Positions 1 to 7,670 of a stretch of DNA of 64,000 nt are shown here, piece by piece; positions within the stretch are counted from its first letter, which is position 1; each line of letters opens with the position of its first letter. Under the pieces are notes generated by a model that ran no database searches, was not told the DNA's origin, and saw nothing but the letters and a program-made list of their open reading frames with translations. The stretch spans positions 1-64,000 of the forward strand of contig CAWHZU010000007.1 in assembly GCA_963833885.1 (NCBI GenBank), in the 5' to 3' direction. Both the position numbers and the translations under genes were made by a program. The stretch comes from JASHPR01 sp963833885. GTDB taxonomy: Bacteria > Actinomycetota > Actinomycetes > Streptosporangiales > Streptosporangiaceae.

Positions 1-213
1 CTGTACCTGGCGGCCAACTGCGTGACCTTCGTGATCAGATTCCTGATCTTCCATTACGTGCTCTTTGCCGACCGCGAGTCCGGCGACTCCGGGGAGCCCG
101 TGAGTGCCCCCGAGGGGGCCGTGCCCGCAACGGTTACGCCGTCGGCCAACCGGTCGCCCGCGCCCTCCGCTGGCACGCGAGCGGAGCCGTCCGCTCCGCG
201 TACCCGCCGCTGA
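1..213 (+). CDS. GtrA-like membrane protein, C-terminal fragment (5' end outside window)
   Basis: The frame is open from base 1 and stops at 213, so only the last 70 residues are visible. They begin with a hydrophobic stretch ending in RFLIFHYVLFADR, which resembles the last membrane helix of GtrA-type polyprenol-linked sugar proteins. A low-complexity Ser/Pro/Ala tail follows. The gene converges on the glycosyltransferase on the other strand and overlaps its 3' end by about 160 bases; both overlapping tails are low complexity. GtrA proteins are thought to help flip lipid-linked sugars and often sit next to family-2 glycosyltransferases, as here. With so little sequence the family call is tentative; another polytopic glycosyltransferase is possible. 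Confidence 0.45.
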   Translation: MYLAANCVTFVIRFLIFHYVLFADRESGDSGEPVSAPEGAVPATVTPSANRSPAPSAGTRAEPSAPRTRR

Positions 214-992
214 CGCTCGCGCCACCAGGTGCCGAGCACCACCTTGGAGAAGCTCAGCGCGTAGAAGGCGTTGTTGCCCTTCTTGCTCTTGCCGACGGTG
301 CGGCGGTGGATCGTCGCGGGCCGCTCATGGACCCGGAACCCGTGCGTGATCACGCCGATCAGTAGTTCGGCGGCCTGGTACTGCGGCTGCTCGAGCAGGA
401 CGGCGCCGGTCACCTCGGAGCGCATGGCCCGCAGCCCGAACGTGGTGTCGGTTATCCGCTGGCCGGTCAGCACGCTGATTGTTAGCGCAAACACCCGGAC
501 ACCAAGCTTTCGCACCGGATCCTTGGTCTCCTCGCTGCCCATGGTCCGGGAGCCGGTCACGAAGTCTGCCTGGCCGGCCAGGATCGGCGCCATCAGGCTC
601 TCGATCTCCGCCGGGTTGTACTGGCCGTCGGCGTCGGTGGTCACGATGTACTGCGCGCCGCCTTCGCGCGCCAGCCGGTAGCCGAGCCGCAGCGCCGCGC
701 CCTGGCCGCGGTTCACCGCCGGCTCGCAGACAAGCGCGCCGGCCGCCCTGGCCTCCTTGGCCGTGGCATCCACGGCACCGTCGGAGACGACGATCGTCGC
801 GACCTCGAGGCCGGCGACGGTCTTGGGGAGTGCCTCAACGACGTGACCGATAGCGCCTTCCTCGTTGTACGCGGCGATCACGATCGCGATCGGCGGCAGG
901 CTCGTGGCCCGCTCGCCGAACTCGTCGATGAACGCCCGGATGGCTGCGCTGTCGATGGCTTCGCTGCCATCGGCGGTGGCGGTCGTCGTCAC
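54..992 (-). CDS. Family 2 glycosyltransferase (polyprenol-phosphate sugar transferase type)
   Basis: 312 residues. A GT-A fold starts near residue 35 (PPIAIVIAAYNEEGAIG) and carries the metal/nucleotide-sugar DxD motif in TTDADGQYNP, as in DPM1/GtrB-like enzymes that move a sugar from a nucleotide donor to polyprenyl phosphate on the cytoplasmic face. No transmembrane helix is obvious, so it probably works as a peripheral enzyme with a membrane partner such as the convergent GtrA-like protein. The GTG start at 992 has a GGAGG site 7 bases upstream and overlaps the stop of the preceding small gene (GTGA), which implies coupled translation. The last 60 residues are low complexity and overlap the converging gene. 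Donor and acceptor cannot be read from the sequence. Confidence 0.85.
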   Translation of the reverse strand: MTTTATADGSEAIDSAAIRAFIDEFGERATSLPPIAIVIAAYNEEGAIGHVVEALPKTVAGLEVATIVVSDGAVDATAKEARAAGALVCEPAVNRGQGAALRLGYRLAREGGAQYIVTTDADGQYNPAEIESLMAPILAGQADFVTGSRTMGSEETKDPVRKLGVRVFALTISVLTGQRITDTTFGLRAMRSEVTGAVLLEQPQYQAAELLIGVITHGFRVHERPATIHRRTVGKSKKGNNAFYALSFSKVVLGTWWRERQRRVRGADGSARVPAEGAGDRLADGVTVAGTAPSGALTGSPESPDSRSAKST

Positions 993-1246
993 TTTTTTGC
1001 CTCCGAGAATTCTGGCCAGATGGTGAAGAGCCCGGACTCCAGATCGTGGGTTGGCGTGTGACCGGGCGCACGCGCAACGGAGATGCCCGCGATGACGGTT
1101 TGCATCTCACCCGGCTTCGGCGGGATATGCGCCGGGATGCCGCCGCCCGTGGCGGCGCGCTGCCCGACGACTCTGAACCCGCCGGTCACGAGCACCCGCT
1201 GAGGACAGACCGCCCTCTTCGATGCTCCGTTCACCTGCGTTGTCAT
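989..1246 (-). CDS. Small hypothetical protein upstream of the glycosyltransferase
   Basis: 85 residues from an ATG at 1246 that has AGGTGG shortly upstream. The stop overlaps the glycosyltransferase GTG start by 4 bases (GTGA), the coupling typical of actinobacterial operons and the main reason to believe the gene. The protein has no recognisable domain, signal peptide or membrane helix; its second half contains PKPGEMQTVIAGISV and a charged C-terminus. An upstream ATG at 1297 is in frame but has no better ribosome site. Function is unknown. It could be a chance open frame in GC-rich DNA. Confidence 0.4.
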   Translation of the reverse strand: MTTQVNGASKRAVCPQRVLVTGGFRVVGQRAATGGGIPAHIPPKPGEMQTVIAGISVARAPGHTPTHDLESGLFTIWPEFSEAKK

Positions 1247-1633
1247 ACACCACCTAGCTGTCCTGGGCCGGTTCGGGTCTAACGGGCCAGCATGCAATGA
1301 TCCTCAGAGAGCGATGAGGAAATGCTGAGCGTTTCCCGAAACGCTGCCGTCAAACTTGGCAAGCTCGCGCTAGTCCGCGGTGGGCGGGTCCGCAGATGCG
1401 CCCCGCTAGTGTATCGGCGGACCTGACTGCGTTCGCCGGTATCCTCAATCCGTTTGCCCTGGTCAGCTTGTGGTCTCCAGAGCACCAGCTGTGTGATAGC
1501 TGAATGGCAGGGGCGGGGATGTGATTGCAGGGACGACAGACATTCGCCTGCCGCCCGTGATTGGCTCGTCCCGGCAAGCGCAAGGCGTCGGCTCGCAGGT
1601 GCTCCAGTCGGCGGTGGAGGAGGTGATGGCCCG
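1247..1633. other. Intergenic region between glycosyltransferase operon and cobalamin genes
   Basis: No convincing gene lies in these 387 bases. They separate divergent genes and should hold both promoters. Two perfect palindromes sit side by side at 1301-1320 and 1328-1345 (listed separately). I looked for the conserved boxes of a cobalamin riboswitch upstream of cobH and did not find them. Confidence 0.6.
1301..1345. promoter_or_regulatory. Pair of palindromes, candidate operators
   Basis: 1301-1320 has arms TCCTCA / TGAGGA separated by 8 bases. 1328-1345 has arms AGCGTTTC / GAAACGCT separated by 2 bases. The second has the size and symmetry of a dimeric repressor site. Both lie upstream of the leftward small-gene/glycosyltransferase operon. 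The regulator is unknown. Confidence 0.4.
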
Positions 1634-2314
1634 GTGACCTGGCCCGGTGATATGCCGCCCGGCCCGCAGCCAGCCGAAGCGGAGGCGTACCGGATCCTGC
1701 GTTCCCGCATCGACCTGTCCCGCCTGCCCAAGCACAGCCGTGACGTCACGGAGCGGGTCATCTACGCGTCCGCCGACTTCGACTACGCGACCGATCTGGT
1801 CTGCGACGAGGAAGCCCTCGCCACGGCGGTGGCCGCGCTGGCAGGCGGAGCGGCGGTCGTTGCCGACGCGGCCACGGTCGCGGCCGGGATCACCGGCTGC
1901 CCGGTGGTCTGCAAGATCGGCGAACCGCTCACCGCGCGCCTCGCCCGGACGGCCAGCATCTCCGCGGCCGCCGCGGCAGTCCGGCTGGCCTTCGGCGAGG
2001 TAGGCCCGGGCGCGGTGTGGGTGGTCGGGTGCGCGCCCGCGGCACTCACCGAGATCCTGACCCGGGGCGTGGAGCCTGCCTTCGTCATCGGGCTGCCGGT
2101 CGGGTTCGTCGGCGCCGCCGAGGCCAAGGACGCGCTGCGGGCTACCGGCATCCGCTCGCTCAGCAATGTGTCGGAAAAGGGCGGCGCGGCCGTTGCGGCG
2201 GCGGCCCTCGAGGCCTTGCTCCGCTCGGCGATGAAAATGAGCGAGTCGCGGACCGGATGGGGCGCTGGTGCCGGAGGGGCCCCGCCCGGGCCGGGCGACG
2301 GGCCCGCGACGTGA
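1634..2314 (+). CDS. cobH: Precorrin-8X methylmutase (CobH/CbiC family), unusual active site
   Basis: 226 residues from GTG 1634, which has GGAGGAGG about 10 bases upstream; ATG 1652 is the alternative. CobH moves the C-11 methyl group of precorrin-8X to C-12, giving hydrogenobyrinate in aerobic B12 synthesis. Family features include TERVIYASADFDYATDLVC near the N-terminus, the VVADAATVAAGI stretch, and the C-terminal glycine-rich LPVGFVGAAEAK segment. Family members have VIH at the first motif, the histidine being the proposed catalytic acid/base; here it is VIY (TAC at 1763-1765, residue 44). The bluB-cobT fusion follows 13 bases after the stop. Identification of the family is secure; whether the enzyme is active is not. 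Confidence 0.85.
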   Translation: MTWPGDMPPGPQPAEAEAYRILRSRIDLSRLPKHSRDVTERVIYASADFDYATDLVCDEEALATAVAALAGGAAVVADAATVAAGITGCPVVCKIGEPLTARLARTASISAAAAAVRLAFGEVGPGAVWVVGCAPAALTEILTRGVEPAFVIGLPVGFVGAAEAKDALRATGIRSLSNVSEKGGAAVAAAALEALLRSAMKMSESRTGWGAGAGGAPPGPGDGPAT

Positions 2315-2327
2315 GCAGGGGGCAACC

Positions 2328-4061
2328 ATGAACGACCATGCCTACTCGGATGAACAGCGGGCTGCGGTCTACCGGGTGATCGAGGAGCGCAGGGATGTGC
2401 GCCGGGGGTTCCTGCCGGACCCGATCCCGGCGGACGTGCTCACCCGGGTGATCGCCGCGGCGCATCGAGCTCCCTCGGTCGGCCTGTCCCAGCCGTGGGA
2501 CTTCATCGTGCTCGCCGACCGGTCGCGGCGGGAGCGGATCAAGCAGCTGGCGGACCGGGCCAGGGCGGACTACGCGGCCTCGCTGCCCGGCGCCCGGGCA
2601 CTCGCCTTCGACCGGCTGAAGACCGAGGCCATCCTCGACACGCCGGTCAACATCGTCGTGACCTGCGACCCGACCAGGGGCGGGCGTCACACGCTCGGCA
2701 GGCACAGCCAGCCGCAGACGGCCGCCTACTCCAGCGTGCTCGCGGTCGCCAACCTGTGGCTCGCCGCGCGCGCCGAGGGCCTCGGGATCGGCTGGGTGAG
2801 CTTCTTCGGCGAGCGCGAGCTGGCCGAAGAGCTCGGCCTGCCGCCGCACCTCGAGGTGGTTGCGTACCTGTGCCTCGGCTACGTGACGGAGTTCACGCCG
2901 GAGCCCGAGCTCGCGGCCGCCGGCTGGGCGCGCAGGCGGCCGCTGGCCTGGTCGGTGCACGCGGAGGAGTACGGCCGCCGGGGGCTGCCCGGCCAGAAGG
3001 CGGTGAGCCTGCTGGACGACGCCCGGGCCGCGATCGGGCCGCCGGACTCCGGCGCGATGGCCGCGGCCAGGGAGCGGCTCGACCGGATGACCAAGCCGCC
3101 GGGCTCGCTCGGTGTCCTGGAGGACGTGTCGGTCCGGCTGGCCAGCCTGGCGGGCTGCTGCCCGCCGCCGATGCCTGAGCCCGCCGCCGTCGCGATCTTC
3201 GCCGCCGATCACGGCGTGCATGCACAAGGAGTGACGCCCTGGCCACAAGAGGTCACGGCGCAGATGGTCGCCAACTTCCTGGCGGGCGGAGCCGTCGTGA
3301 ACGCGTTCGCGGCCCAGGCCGGAGCCGAAGTTGTTGTCGTGGACGTGGGCGTCCAGGCCGACCTCGACTACGTCCCGGGGCTGCTGCCACGCAAGATCGC
3401 ACCGGGCACCGCGGACTTCACCGCTGGCCCGGCCCTGACCAGGGACCAGGCCGAGGCCGCGATCGCGGTCGGCATCGAGGTGGCCCGCGACCTGGTCGCG
3501 GCGGGCAACCGGTGCCTGCTCACCGGCGACATGGGGATCGCGAACACGACGGCATCGGCGGCCCTGATTTGCGCGTTCACCGGGCGCGACCCGGGTGAGG
3601 TGACCGGCCGCGGCACCGGGGTCGACGACGCCACCTACGCGAGGAAGGTGGACGTGGTGCGCCGCGGGCTGGCTGCGCGGCAGCCGGACCCGGCCGACCC
3701 CGTCGGAGTGCTCGCCGCGTTCGGCGGGCTCGAGCACGCCGCCCTGGCGGGCTTCATCCTGGGCGCCGCGGCCCTGCGCATCCCGGTGATCCTTGACGGC
3801 GTGATCGCGGGAGCCGCGGCCCTGGCTGCCCACGCCCTGGCACCCGACGCGACTGGCTGCTGTGTAGCCGGGCACCGGAGCGTCGAGCCCGGGCATGCGG
3901 CTACGCTCGATCACCTAGGACTAAGGCCGCTCATCGATCTTGAGCTGCGGCTCGGCGAGGGCACCGGGGCCCTCCTGGCGCTGCCGATCACGGCAAGCGC
4001 GGTACGGGCGCTGCGAGAGGTCGCGACGTTTGACTCCGCCGGCGTGACGGACAAGGGCTGA
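2328..4061 (+). CDS. cobT: BluB-CobT fusion: DMB synthase / nicotinate-nucleotide-DMB phosphoribosyltransferase
   Basis: 577 residues from ATG 2328 after a purine-rich GCAGGGGGC. Residues 1-210 are a BluB-type flavin-destructase (RRDVRRGF and APSVGLSQPWDF near the N-terminus), which makes 5,6-dimethylbenzimidazole from FMNH2 and oxygen. From about residue 225 the chain is CobT: MTKPPGSLGVLE, FAADHGVHAQGVTPWP, and near the end GEGTGALLAL with the family's catalytic glutamate. CobT activates DMB to alpha-ribazole phosphate for the lower ligand of B12. The fusion therefore makes the lower-ligand base and activates it in one polypeptide. It lies between cobH and cysG in a tetrapyrrole operon. All expected motifs are present and neither half is truncated. 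Confidence 0.92.
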   Translation: MNDHAYSDEQRAAVYRVIEERRDVRRGFLPDPIPADVLTRVIAAAHRAPSVGLSQPWDFIVLADRSRRERIKQLADRARADYAASLPGARALAFDRLKTEAILDTPVNIVVTCDPTRGGRHTLGRHSQPQTAAYSSVLAVANLWLAARAEGLGIGWVSFFGERELAEELGLPPHLEVVAYLCLGYVTEFTPEPELAAAGWARRRPLAWSVHAEEYGRRGLPGQKAVSLLDDARAAIGPPDSGAMAAARERLDRMTKPPGSLGVLEDVSVRLASLAGCCPPPMPEPAAVAIFAADHGVHAQGVTPWPQEVTAQMVANFLAGGAVVNAFAAQAGAEVVVVDVGVQADLDYVPGLLPRKIAPGTADFTAGPALTRDQAEAAIAVGIEVARDLVAAGNRCLLTGDMGIANTTASAALICAFTGRDPGEVTGRGTGVDDATYARKVDVVRRGLAARQPDPADPVGVLAAFGGLEHAALAGFILGAAALRIPVILDGVIAGAAALAAHALAPDATGCCVAGHRSVEPGHAATLDHLGLRPLIDLELRLGEGTGALLALPITASAVRALREVATFDSAGVTDKG

Positions 4062-4147
4062 CCGCCAGCCGGCACCGAGGCAGGCACGGGCGGACCTGGA
4101 ACCACGGCCGCCATCCCTGGCATGATCCGAAGGAGCGCGGACACTTC

Positions 4148-5734
4148 ATGGCCGGCACCGATCACGCGCCGTACCTGCTGGCCCTGCGGCTGGCCGGCCG
4201 CCGGGTGACGATCATCGGCGGCGGCACGGTGGCCGCGAGGAGGGTACCGGCGCTGCTGGACTCCGGGGCCGACGTGGTGATCATCTCGCCGGAGCTGAGC
4301 CCTCAGCTGGCCGAGTTCGCCGCGGCCGGCCGGATCCGCTGGACCCAGCGCGGCTACGCCCCTGGTGACTGCGCGGGCGGGTGGCTGGTCGGTGCGTACA
4401 CGAGCGACCCGGACGTCAACTCCGCGGTCGCCGGCGAGGCAGACGCCGCCGGGATCTGGTGCGTCAGGGCGGACGACGCGGCCGCCTCACGGGCCTGGAC
4501 GCCCGCCTCGGGGACGGCCGGGGACGTGCGGGTCGGCGTGCTGAGCGGCGAACCGCGACACAGCGCGGAGGTCAGGGACGCGATCGTCGGGGGACTGGCC
4601 TCCGGCGCGATCGCGCCCGGTGCCGGGGACGCGCCCGGTGCCGGGGACGCGCCCGGTGCCGGGGACGCGCCGGGTGCCCGGGATGCGCCCGGTGCCGGGG
4701 ACGCGCCGGGTGCCCGGAATGCGCCCAGTGCCGGGGACGCGCCTGGTGCCGGCGACGCGCCCGGTGTCCGGCCGCCGCGGCCCAGCGGGGTACTGCACGG
4801 CGTGATGTCTCGCGGCGGGACGCAGAACCCCAGGCTGCGCGGCAGCGTGGCGCTGGTCGGCGGCGGGCCCGGCGATCCGGGACTGATCACCGTTCGCGGC
4901 CGGGAGCTGCTTGGCGAGGCGGACGTGGTCATCACCGACCGGCTCGCCCCGCGGTCGTTGCTCGCCCAACTCTCGCCCGACGTCGAGATCGTGGATGCGG
5001 CCAAGGTCCCGCGTGGCGCGGCCGTGGCGCAGGAGCACATCAACGCGCTGCTCGTCGAGCATGCCCGGGCGGGGCGATTCGTGGTCAGGCTCAAGGGCGG
5101 GGACTCGTTCGTCTTCGGCCGCGGCGGCGAGGAGATCCTGGCGTGCCTGCGGGCCGGAATCGCCGTCACGGTCGTGCCCGGGGTATCGAGCGCCGTGGCC
5201 GTCCCGGCCGCGGCCGGCGTGCCGCTCACACATCGCGGGATAGCGCAGGAGTTCCACGTGGTATCGGCGCACGTCGCGCCGGATGACGAGCGCTCAGCGG
5301 TGGACTGGCGGGCGCTTGCCGCCTCGTCGGCCACCCTGGTGCTGTTGATGGCCACCGAGCACCTGCAAGCCGTGGCCGACACGCTGATCAGACATGGGCG
5401 TCATGCCCGGACTCCCGTTTCGGCCATCTCCGACGGTACCCTGCCCTCTCAGCGCACAATTAACGCAAGACTGGATACTGTTGCACGCGATTGCGCCAGG
5501 GCCGGGCTACGGCCCCCGGCTGTCGTGGTGGTGGGAGAGGTTGTGACCATCTCCGAGCAGATCTCTGAGCTTTGCGGCGGCCTGGCAGGGACGCCGCCGT
5601 GGGGGACTTTCGTGCCCCGCGGCGGTCAGCAGAGCAGGGAGCAGGTGATCCCCGCTGCGCGGGGCAGTGGACCGGGCGGGGAGGGAGGCTCCGGCGGCAG
5701 TCCACCCACGTCGGGAGCCGTGCGGCATGAGTGA
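4148..5734 (+). CDS. cysG: Siroheme-synthase-like fusion: precorrin-2 dehydrogenase + uroporphyrinogen-III C-methyltransferase
   Basis: 528 residues. The N-terminal part (to about residue 150) is an NAD-binding precorrin-2 dehydrogenase (IIGGGTVAARRVPALL, then TSDPDVN with the catalytic Asp). The C-terminal part (about residues 235-480) is a SAM-dependent SUMT: VGGGPGDPGLIT, RLKGGDSFVFGRGGEE, VVPGVSSA. Together they convert uroporphyrinogen III to precorrin-2 and then sirohydrochlorin, the branch point for siroheme and B12. The domains are joined by a Gly-Ala-Asp-Pro linker encoded by eight 18-base repeats (4613-4756). It follows bluB-cobT with a GGAG site near 4132, and its end overlaps the next ATG by 8 bases. 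The bacterial CysG family usually has no such repetitive linker. Confidence 0.93.
   Translation: MAGTDHAPYLLALRLAGRRVTIIGGGTVAARRVPALLDSGADVVIISPELSPQLAEFAAAGRIRWTQRGYAPGDCAGGWLVGAYTSDPDVNSAVAGEADAAGIWCVRADDAAASRAWTPASGTAGDVRVGVLSGEPRHSAEVRDAIVGGLASGAIAPGAGDAPGAGDAPGAGDAPGARDAPGAGDAPGARNAPSAGDAPGAGDAPGVRPPRPSGVLHGVMSRGGTQNPRLRGSVALVGGGPGDPGLITVRGRELLGEADVVITDRLAPRSLLAQLSPDVEIVDAAKVPRGAAVAQEHINALLVEHARAGRFVVRLKGGDSFVFGRGGEEILACLRAGIAVTVVPGVSSAVAVPAAAGVPLTHRGIAQEFHVVSAHVAPDDERSAVDWRALAASSATLVLLMATEHLQAVADTLIRHGRHARTPVSAISDGTLPSQRTINARLDTVARDCARAGLRPPAVVVVGEVVTISEQISELCGGLAGTPPWGTFVPRGGQQSREQVIPAARGSGPGGEGGSGGSPPTSGAVRHE
4613..4771. repeat. 18-bp tandem repeat array inside cysG
   Basis: Eight consecutive 18-base units (consensus GCGCCCGGTGCCGGGGAC) plus a partial ninth. 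Each encodes Ala-Pro-Gly-Ala-Gly-Asp or a close variant. The first three units are identical; later ones differ by one to three substitutions. Length is in frame, so copy number changes would lengthen or shorten the inter-domain linker without breaking the gene. Confidence 0.95.
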
Positions 5735-7670
5735 GGGGCCGGGCGTGACCGCATCGTCGGTGCCGCCCGGTCGTATGCCTCGTTCAATCACAAACCCACG
5801 CACAGAGGGCTCAGCAGAGGAGGCGGCGAACCCTCCCGAGCATGAGGAGGTCGAGCCCCATGTGCGGGTCGACGGCCGCAGGCTCGAGTCGGCGCTGCTC
5901 GCGCTCAGGCACCTGATCGTCGAGGTGCCGCTGCACCTGGAGGCCCCCGGAGTCGACGAGGCGCGTGGCGAGCGGCGCAAGCTCCTCAGCCAGGTTGACG
6001 ACTACCTGCTGCCGCGGCTGCGCCAGTCCGGCGCGCCGCTCCTGGTGGCCCTGGTCGGGTCCACCGGCGCCGGCAAGTCGACGCTCATGAACAGCCTGGT
6101 CGGCATCCAGGTCAGCAATACCGGCACGCGCCGGCCCACGACCAACAGCCCGGTGCTCGCGTGCCATCCCAGCGACGCCCGCTGGTTCGCTGAGAACGTC
6201 TTCCTGCCGACCCTGCCGCGGGTGCGGCAACAGGGCCTGGCCATGCCCGGCCGGGACGGGCTGCTCGTGCTGGCCGAGAACGAAGGCATGCCCCCGGGCG
6301 TCGCCCTGCTGGACACACCCGACATCGACTCCGTCGTCCAGGCGCACCGCGAGTTCGCGCACCAGTTCCTGGACGCGTCGGACCTCTGGCTGTTCATGAC
6401 CAGCGCGAGCCGCTACGCCGACGCGGCGGTCTGGGAACTGCTGCAGCAGGCCAGGGAGCGGGATGCATCGCTGGCCATCGTGCTGTCCCGGGTGCGGCCG
6501 GAGTCCGCCCGGCAGCTCAGCTCGCACTTCGACGCGATGCTCCAGGCCAACGGGCTCACCGGAGCGCAGCGTTTCATGATCGCCGAGACCGTTCTCACCG
6601 ACGGGATGCTGCCGCCGGAGATCTACGGCCCGGTCCGGGAGTGGCTCGATGAGACGTCGGTGCAGCAGGAACGGCGGGTCGCGGTCCTGACCCAGACCAT
6701 GTCCGGCGTGCTCGACACGTTCCGCACCAGGGTTCCGGCGCTGGCCGAGTCCGTGCAGACCCAGGTCAGCCTGCAGGCCGAGCTGCGAGCCGAGGCTGAC
6801 AGCTCGTACCGGGCGGCGCTGGCCGAGTTCGACGAGGCCACCAGGAACGGGTCGCTGCTGCGCGGCGAGATCCTGGCCCGCTGGCAGGACTTCACCGGCA
6901 CCGGGGACCTGCTGCGGATGCTGCAGGTGCGCCGCAGCGGCAAGGCCGCAAGCCGACAGCGCAAGCGGCAGATGCCGGCCCGCGCCAAGTCGCTGAAGGC
7001 CGCGCTGCGCGGCGGCCTCGAGGCCCTGGTCGTCTCGCTTGCCGACCGCGCCGCCGAGGATACGGTCGCCAAATGGCAGCAGCAGGATGCCGGCGCGGCC
7101 CTGGTCAGTGGCCAGGACACCGGCGGCGCACCCGGTGAGCCGGGCGGCGTCAGCTTCGAGGTGCTCGCCGAACTGGACTTCATCCCGGCGGAACGAGAGG
7201 GCGCCGAACCGCAGATAACCGGCCCGCCCGGCTCGGCTGCGCTGACGCGGTCGTCACCTGACCTGGCCACCCGGGCTGCACGGGCAGTCAGCGCGTGGCA
7301 AGATCACGTAATGCAGTTGGTAAAGGCGGAGAACGTGACGAAGCGGTCAGTGGCACGCGTCGTCTCGTTCGATGAGGAGTCGCTCGCGCTCGTGCTGACG
7401 ATCGGGATGCTCGGCTACGGAGCGGACGGTGTCGCGGCCGACGGTGACGCCAGCGCCGTCCCGCAGCGCCTCCTCACATCGCTGTTCGGAGCGGGCCAGC
7501 TGCGCGACCTGGGAGCGAGGGCACGGATGGACCTGCACGACAGGATCAGCCTGCTCTTCGACGAGGAGCTGCAGCGTTTCGCGGCGATCGTCCACGCCGC
7601 CGGTGCGCCCAATGGCGACGCCGCTCTCACGCTTCGCGAGGCCGAAGAGGCGCTCGAGGCGGCGCGATGA
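5727..7670 (+). CDS. Dynamin-like GTPase, first of a pair (DynA-like)
   Basis: 647 residues from ATG 5727, overlapping the cysG stop by 8 bases. The P-loop GSTGAGKST is near residue 110, RPTTN (switch I) near 133 and LLDTPDIDSV (switch II) near 194. A long helical region with many Arg/Lys/Gln follows. No membrane helix is evident. Streptomyces has a tandem pair of dynamin-like proteins, DynA and DynB, that stabilise FtsZ rings at sporulation septa. The arrangement here (soluble protein, then membrane protein, 4-base overlap) matches that pattern. A role in membrane remodelling at division is inferred from family and layout. It could alternatively be a YfjP-type GTPase of unknown role. Confidence 0.8.
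   Translation: MSEGPGVTASSVPPGRMPRSITNPRTEGSAEEAANPPEHEEVEPHVRVDGRRLESALLALRHLIVEVPLHLEAPGVDEARGERRKLLSQVDDYLLPRLRQSGAPLLVALVGSTGAGKSTLMNSLVGIQVSNTGTRRPTTNSPVLACHPSDARWFAENVFLPTLPRVRQQGLAMPGRDGLLVLAENEGMPPGVALLDTPDIDSVVQAHREFAHQFLDASDLWLFMTSASRYADAAVWELLQQARERDASLAIVLSRVRPESARQLSSHFDAMLQANGLTGAQRFMIAETVLTDGMLPPEIYGPVREWLDETSVQQERRVAVLTQTMSGVLDTFRTRVPALAESVQTQVSLQAELRAEADSSYRAALAEFDEATRNGSLLRGEILARWQDFTGTGDLLRMLQVRRSGKAASRQRKRQMPARAKSLKAALRGGLEALVVSLADRAAEDTVAKWQQQDAGAALVSGQDTGGAPGEPGGVSFEVLAELDFIPAEREGAEPQITGPPGSAALTRSSPDLATRAARAVSAWQDHVMQLVKAENVTKRSVARVVSFDEESLALVLTIGMLGYGADGVAADGDASAVPQRLLTSLFGAGQLRDLGARARMDLHDRISLLFDEELQRFAAIVHAAGAPNGDAALTLREAEEALEAAR

Noticed and set aside
1380..1633. Possible cobalamin riboswitch before cobH
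   Set aside because: The conserved B12-box and core sequences were not found by eye on either strand.
4613..4771. CRISPR-like array
   Set aside because: Units are directly adjacent without spacers and are in frame inside cysG.
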